Source of the DNA: Daphnia pulex
Taxonomy: Eukaryota; Arthropoda; Branchiopoda; Diplostraca; Daphniidae
Assembly (NCBI RefSeq): GCF_021134715.1
Contig: NC_060028.1
Location: 7,152,501-7,216,500 of the forward strand
Direction: 5' to 3'
Length of the DNA stretch: 64,000 bases
The notes under the pieces were generated by a model. That model was given only the letters and a program-made list of their open reading frames with translations. It made no database searches and was not told where the DNA came from. Below are positions 58,701-64,000 of the stretch, one piece after another (the stretch's first letter is position 1; the number at the start of each line of letters is the position of its first letter). The position numbers and the translations under genes were made by a program.

Positions 58701-61700
58701 GAGAAATTCTGTCGTGTTTTTCTGCCGAACTGTAAGGAGGATGCGACAAAAACCTGTGGCACTTCAGCCCCCCTACCCGATGATGATGAATGTGCTCCGC
58801 TGGATGGAAAAGATTTGCAAAAATGTATGGTGCTCATGAAAAAGACGCCAGCACCTATACCATATATACTAAGAAGTCTCCATCCATACACTGGAGCTGG
58901 GCCTCCTCTTCTTCATCTTTTTTTCTTCTTCTGCTCTTTCGTGTGATCGTCGTAACACAAAAGAAGATCGTCGGTTTCGCTTCCCTTTTGAATTAGAACA
59001 AAAATAACGAAATGGAAGAAAAGGGACGGAGATGAATGGGGTAGACGGAAGAGAAACGGGGTAGCGCATATATAGACGGCGGCGGCCACTAGTCTGGCCA
59101 TGGCGAAAATAATATACCGCACACCCAAATAATAAGAAAAGGAAAGAAAAAAAGTAGAGGGAACCCAAAAAGATGTGAAGGAGTCTGTGCTGCTGATGGT
59201 CCAAGAAGCGGGAGAAGGAACGTCATAGAATAACCTAACCATGACGCGGAAATGTATTTATGTATAGACCAGTACACACAGCACAGGGCATAAGTCCATG
59301 TGTGTGTATACATCACACATTCATACACCATGCCAAAAAAGAAAGTTGAGTTTCTTTTCATAAATAAACTTTTCTGCGAGGCTGCCGAGACGTCGGAACT
59401 CTTCCAACGAGAATCAGAGCCCCTCGTCTTTTTTCCTGCTCCTTTTTTCTGATTCTGTTTTCTCTGGTGTTTCGTCCACATCTTCTCCGGTTACCCACAA
59501 CACTCTCCCTCGTCTTCTCCATTCTCAATATTTATTTTTCATTCTGCTCGTTTTCTGTTTGTTTTTTGGTGGTTCCGGGCAACCGGATGAAAAAAAAAAT
59601 CCATTGAATTGGGATCATTGAAACTGAAAGGAACCGGACCACATCCTCAACTGGATACATGTCGATTCAGCATCTGACAACAACATAAGCCAAAAAGGTG
59701 AAAAAGGGAAATGTTATAGACTGAAATAACGGAAGGAATGCCCAGTCTCAAACGTCTCGAGAGCGGAAAGGAATGACGACATTTCTTTTCTTCCCTTTTC
59801 CTCTTCACTAAAAAATAATAAGGCAAATAAATGCCAATAGGAATCGGTGTATAAGATATATGAATGGGAATCCGGACATGAAAGGCCAAACCCCTTTGGT
59901 TCTTTTCTACTGGAAATCGTATCAGCAAACCGGAAAAGAATGAAGAAAATACACAACCCTTTTTACTTCTTATCATCTATATTATTCCCTCCCATCGTCT
60001 TCTCCTTTGGAAAATCTTTGAAATATGAGGCTTAAAGATTGACAGTTGCCTCTGTAGGCTGACGGACATTATTATTTGTATATGCCAGGATTTGTGCGTG
60101 TTTTTATTGTTCCGCTCAGGATAAATAGCATCGGGTCTTCTAACTCTTTCCATCCATCCAGTTCAGGTTGCACTCAAGAAAACGACGGAATTCAATTTAT
60201 GCGACTTATTTTGTCACCAAAAACGCAAATGTCGCAAAGTCAGGTGGCCGGGGTAAGTTAACTGGAAAAATAACCAACGGTCGGAAATTTTTTCACGTAG
60301 AGACCAGTACCTTGAAGACGTTTGCACAAAAAGGAAAATGGAATTTCAGCTGTTCACGTACAGTTACGATCATCAGATTAGGTTTCTGCATTCTGGAACA
60401 CACTGACCCACAACCTTCATACCCCACACAAAAAAAGACATTAGGGCTCATCTCTGTCAAGCAGACATTCGCCGTTCCCATTTTTGTTTGTTCCAGCAAC
60501 AAAGTTGCGCATCTTCCAGCAGAACCCGCAGTTTTTTTTCCCCCATCGACCACCACCATTTCTCCCTTGTCCCCGTCAGTTCCAACAGCCAACGGGTGCG
60601 CTTCTCTTGTATATACGAAAGATCATTTATTTTCTTGGGTTCTTTTCCAGTATGTTTTTTGTGGGGGAGGAAGAAATGACAGTTAGCCAAACTATGCAGA
60701 ACTCGAAAGTGTTGTCGATGGATGTCGCGGGTACTAGTTTTTTCACTCCTCCCTTTCCGGACTGCATCACCACAAAGCGGCCCACCCTTCGTTTCCTCAA
60801 CTTTTCTTTTTTGTGATCCTATCGATGGACATCAACTTGTTGTAGTTCCATCCCCAATATCCATCAGTACCAGCACAATATCTTTTTTTTTTCAGTATTT
60901 TTTGCCGAATATCCTGCGAGTCGATCGGCCACATAATATTGCAATGCGTTACGCTTTTTGTTATCACTACCCCTAAAGGTTTTTCGATGAGGGAAAAAGG
61001 GGGTCGAAAAAATAAGCAAAAACATTTTCTAGGGTTGAATCCCTCCTCCTTACATGTGAGTGTCTGTGGGAAAAAAAAAAACTTTCGACGGTGACTGTAT
61101 GTACAGCAGTGCAGGTATGTGTTCACGTCTAGGTAACGTTTTCTTTCGACAACCCCCAGGTCTCGATCCCTGTTGCTATTCTCTTTTATTTTCAAATAAA
61201 AGATGTGTGCTGGCCAAGAGATTCCTCGTATTCTATTGACCGCACGTAAGGAGATGAGGATGAACCGGGGCAATACACACACACACAGCAGCATGTCGAT
61301 ATAGTAAGACCTTTTTCATGGATTGGATCGGAGTAGTACGTACAATACAAGAGAAGGGGGCGCCAAGAAAGATCTCCCATTCATTTCTTCAACTCGAGGA
61401 TTTTTAATGGTATTTTAGAAAAAAAGGGGGAAATCAAAGAGTAGGTCAACATGCAAAAACGTATCGATGAAGCGTCATTTTTTTTGGGAGGGTGACATTT
61501 CACCCTATCTAACCTCTGTTAGTGGTGTATTTTCCCCTAAAGAAATTCCATTTAAAATTAAAGAGCTACCTCGTAGTCGTTACAAATTTAAAGATAAGGA
61601 AAAATTTGGACAATTTGTAACGTAGTTTAAATTTATACGAGGGTTAAATGAAATTTGTGTTCTTTATTAAATACCGTACGCCGGACAGATGTACCGACAG
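55800..61700. other. Long gene-poor stretch with mixed composition
   Basis: Many short frames on both strands (for example 57386-57718 plus, 58465-58839 plus, 60168-60686 plus) overlap each other and lack domains or consistent splice sites. Pyrimidine tracts occur near 58080-58150 and 58907-58940. I see nothing I can call a gene. It may be intron or upstream region of a gene beyond the window. Confidence 0.45.
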
Positions 61701-64000
61701 CAAGAGTCAACTTTGATTTTCGTGCGACAGTGGAAAGGACGTTGGAACGAAGCTACCAGGTGCTATAGAAAAGATCAATACCAAAGATTCTTATCAGCAA
61801 AAGCCTCACGTTGAAATTAATAATTTTACATCTCATCTCATCAAGCACAGCAAAAAAGAAAAAAACAAAACAGACAACGATGTTGCTGTTCACACACAAT
61901 GTCAAGTAACCAGTTTCACTGACATTTGAAATTTTAAACGATCAAGGACGATTTCATTGAATAATGACGTCAATCTGGCCTTAACATTTCATTAAATAAT
62001 TTAGACCTTTGACCACTCTGTTGGCTGACAAAAATCTCGATAAATCCAAAAAGTGGTTTTCTCTCTTGAAACATTCCGAAATTTTCAGGCTCCTTGGCCA
62101 AAAATATTGAGTCCCCATTTTTGTAATCTATTTTATCCCCTTTAAAATTTTTCAATCTTAATAAACAAAAAAAAACTACGATTTCAATTCAGGCACTTTC
62201 ATTTCCAGGGTTATAACGTCCTTCACCTTGACAGTCCTGATTCTTCTAAAGATAAGAGAAACATGATAATTTAAGTGATGGACATTATAAACAAATCAGC
62301 AGAATGAAATATGGCACAAAAGTTCGTCGCAAAATGGGAATGTAAAAATAAGCAGATTCAAAATTTCCCGCTAGTAAAATAAACGCCATCTAGTAGCCAA
62401 GTATTGGAATACATAGCATTTTACATACACAATGCCAGATGTCGTGGCATCTTTAAACGACTGCATTTAAAAAAAAACACGCATAAGGAAAGAATCTTCT
62501 CTAATTCTACTTATCAATGAGAGCATTTCACGAAAATAATTCAAACATCTCATTCGCATATTCAACTTTTATTTGATATTTAATTTCACCATAATTAAAG
62601 TAGTTGAATCACCAAACTGTGGAAACTTTACGAGCTGCTACTGCTTTGATGGGACATGTCAACTTGTGGTGTCAGAATGAGCAGTCACAAAGCAAAACAA
62701 GGTCAGTTGTAATCACAGCTATTTGATCGTTTATTTTCTATGTTGAGACATAAGTCCGCTAGTTGTTGAGTAATTTGTTATTCAATCAAAGAAGTGGCAT
62801 CAACATTACAATTTTAGCGAGGTATAGCCTACTAATGTATACTTCGGCTCAAATAAAAGAAAGCCTTTCTTCCCATTAGTAACGAATTTATGCGGGATGC
62901 GTTCGATTGAAATTTTACTTTTTATTATGAATCCAACTTTACACACGAGTTTCATCACTAAAATGACTGTTGAATTCAATCGCTAATTTACCATCGATAA
63001 ATAGCTTTGATGTTCTTGTAATTTTGTCGATTTCGTCTTGATTCTTTTCAATAGTTGACGAAAAGTTTTAAAAAGGCTGCCTCGAAAGGAAGTTAAATCG
63101 AACAGTCTGTGCAACTTTAAACCAATTTGAACCACTTGGTAGCGTCATTTTGATATGATTTCAATCAAACAGCGCAAAATAACTTTTTAGATGAATAAAT
63201 CTAATATCGCCGTGTTGCTGTCGTCATCAGCAGTTTTGGTGTACACTGCTAATGTTTTATTCCAGTTTTCATGTAATGCTAGCAGTTCCATTTAACAGAC
63301 CCGCAGACCGTAACTATTTTTGTCTGTTTACAAGATATGGATGCTGGAATATTAGAACTGCCGGCAGTGTGCTAATAAGAACTCAGAAGGAACTCCTGCT
63401 AGCGCGCTAAGACAATGTTTCATAAGAAAACCTAACCTGACTGCATAATTTTATTATCAAAACTTTAATAAAGACCAAATTTTTGTGGTCTCCTCAGAAG
63501 ACTAAAGAGTATGTGAATCTCGTCAACTACGGATTCATCGCTATAGAAAATAGTTCAAGTTTACTGATATCAAGTTCTGCAAACCCACTAGTAAATTGAT
63601 GTAATTATTACGTTCATCGTGCAGAAATCGAATCTAATTCTCTGTCATTAAAATAACGCAACTCATTCGTAATTTTCGTCTCGTTCAATTCTCGGGAACA
63701 GTCAAGGGCCTAGGGCTGCCCTTCAAACGAAGTATAGCCGACAATGCCGACATCACCTATCGATCAAATCGAATAGCGCCACTATTTTGAAATTTCTTCT
63801 GTTTTGTAGTGACACCTCATCATTGGCAAATTTTTTTCAAATGAACTTTTAACTTTGTACGTCAGCTACCAATTTTTATCATTTACCCGTCAAATGGATG
63901 CACTCCTCTAGTAACAGGAGCAATTCGAGTATGAACAACTTCGCAACGAAGTTTACGTCAAATTATAATATATAGATGCGTTTTACTTTTCAATTAAACA
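61701..64000. other. AT-rich sequence to the right edge, nothing supportable
   Basis: No frame longer than about 61 codons. No recognisable RNA gene or element. Confidence 0.45.

Noticed and set aside
60168-60816. Plus-strand frames of 172 and 110 codons
   Set aside because: Low-complexity Phe/Ser/Pro composition from pyrimidine-rich DNA, no motif, frames overlap one another.

Overview
The window looks like nuclear DNA of a small-genome crustacean, most probably Daphnia or a close relative. Genes are intron-rich with short GT-AG introns (mostly about 50-100 nt), intergenic DNA is AT-rich, animal-only families are present (KIAA0319-like, sarcalumenin, THAP, GPR107), and the C1q gene carries an MPTSC...YCDF segment that I associate with expanded Daphnia C1q families. 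All exon models below were built by reading splice sites and reading-frame phase by eye; no alignment or transcript was available.

Layout. 0-7.1 kb: the 3' end of an unidentified gene, a five-exon secreted C1q-domain gene, a decayed copy of that gene's 5' end and promoter, and a single-exon coiled-coil/KH-domain gene. 8.4-13.6 kb (minus strand): ATRIP (checkpoint adaptor), then GPR107 (Golgi seven-TM protein). 14.0-15.6 kb: gene debris, namely a Methuselah-like ectodomain fragment and a broken DNA polymerase epsilon fragment that still contains an intron. 15.6-26 kb: a 10-kb stretch with simple repeats and no supportable gene. 26.3-27.3 kb: GC-rich remnants of a RasGEF gene that resembles phospholipase C epsilon. 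27.3-32.2 kb: non-coding, with a dispersed repeat whose other copy lies just upstream of GPR107. 32.3-36.2 kb: two tandem paralogous coiled-coil genes I cannot name.

37.2-52.6 kb is dense: a Ly6/uPAR GPI-anchored protein gene (+) converges on ST13/HIP (-). ST13 has one exceptional intron of about 5.5 kb, which contains the entire sarcalumenin gene on the opposite strand. FAM114 and KIAA0319-like follow on the minus strand. 590 bp further on, a divergent gene encodes a protein with two THAP zinc fingers. From 55.8 kb to the end I see no supportable gene.

Most intact genes are single-copy housekeeping or membrane/secretory-pathway genes with no evident shared pathway; they do not form an operon-like system. 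The points most worth following are the nested sarcalumenin/ST13 arrangement, an in-frame alternative terminal exon for ST13 inside the same intron, the degenerate G3 motif of sarcalumenin, the coiled-coil paralogue whose ATG is split from its body by an intron, and the three pseudogene fragments. I found no clear sign of a wholly new biological system.
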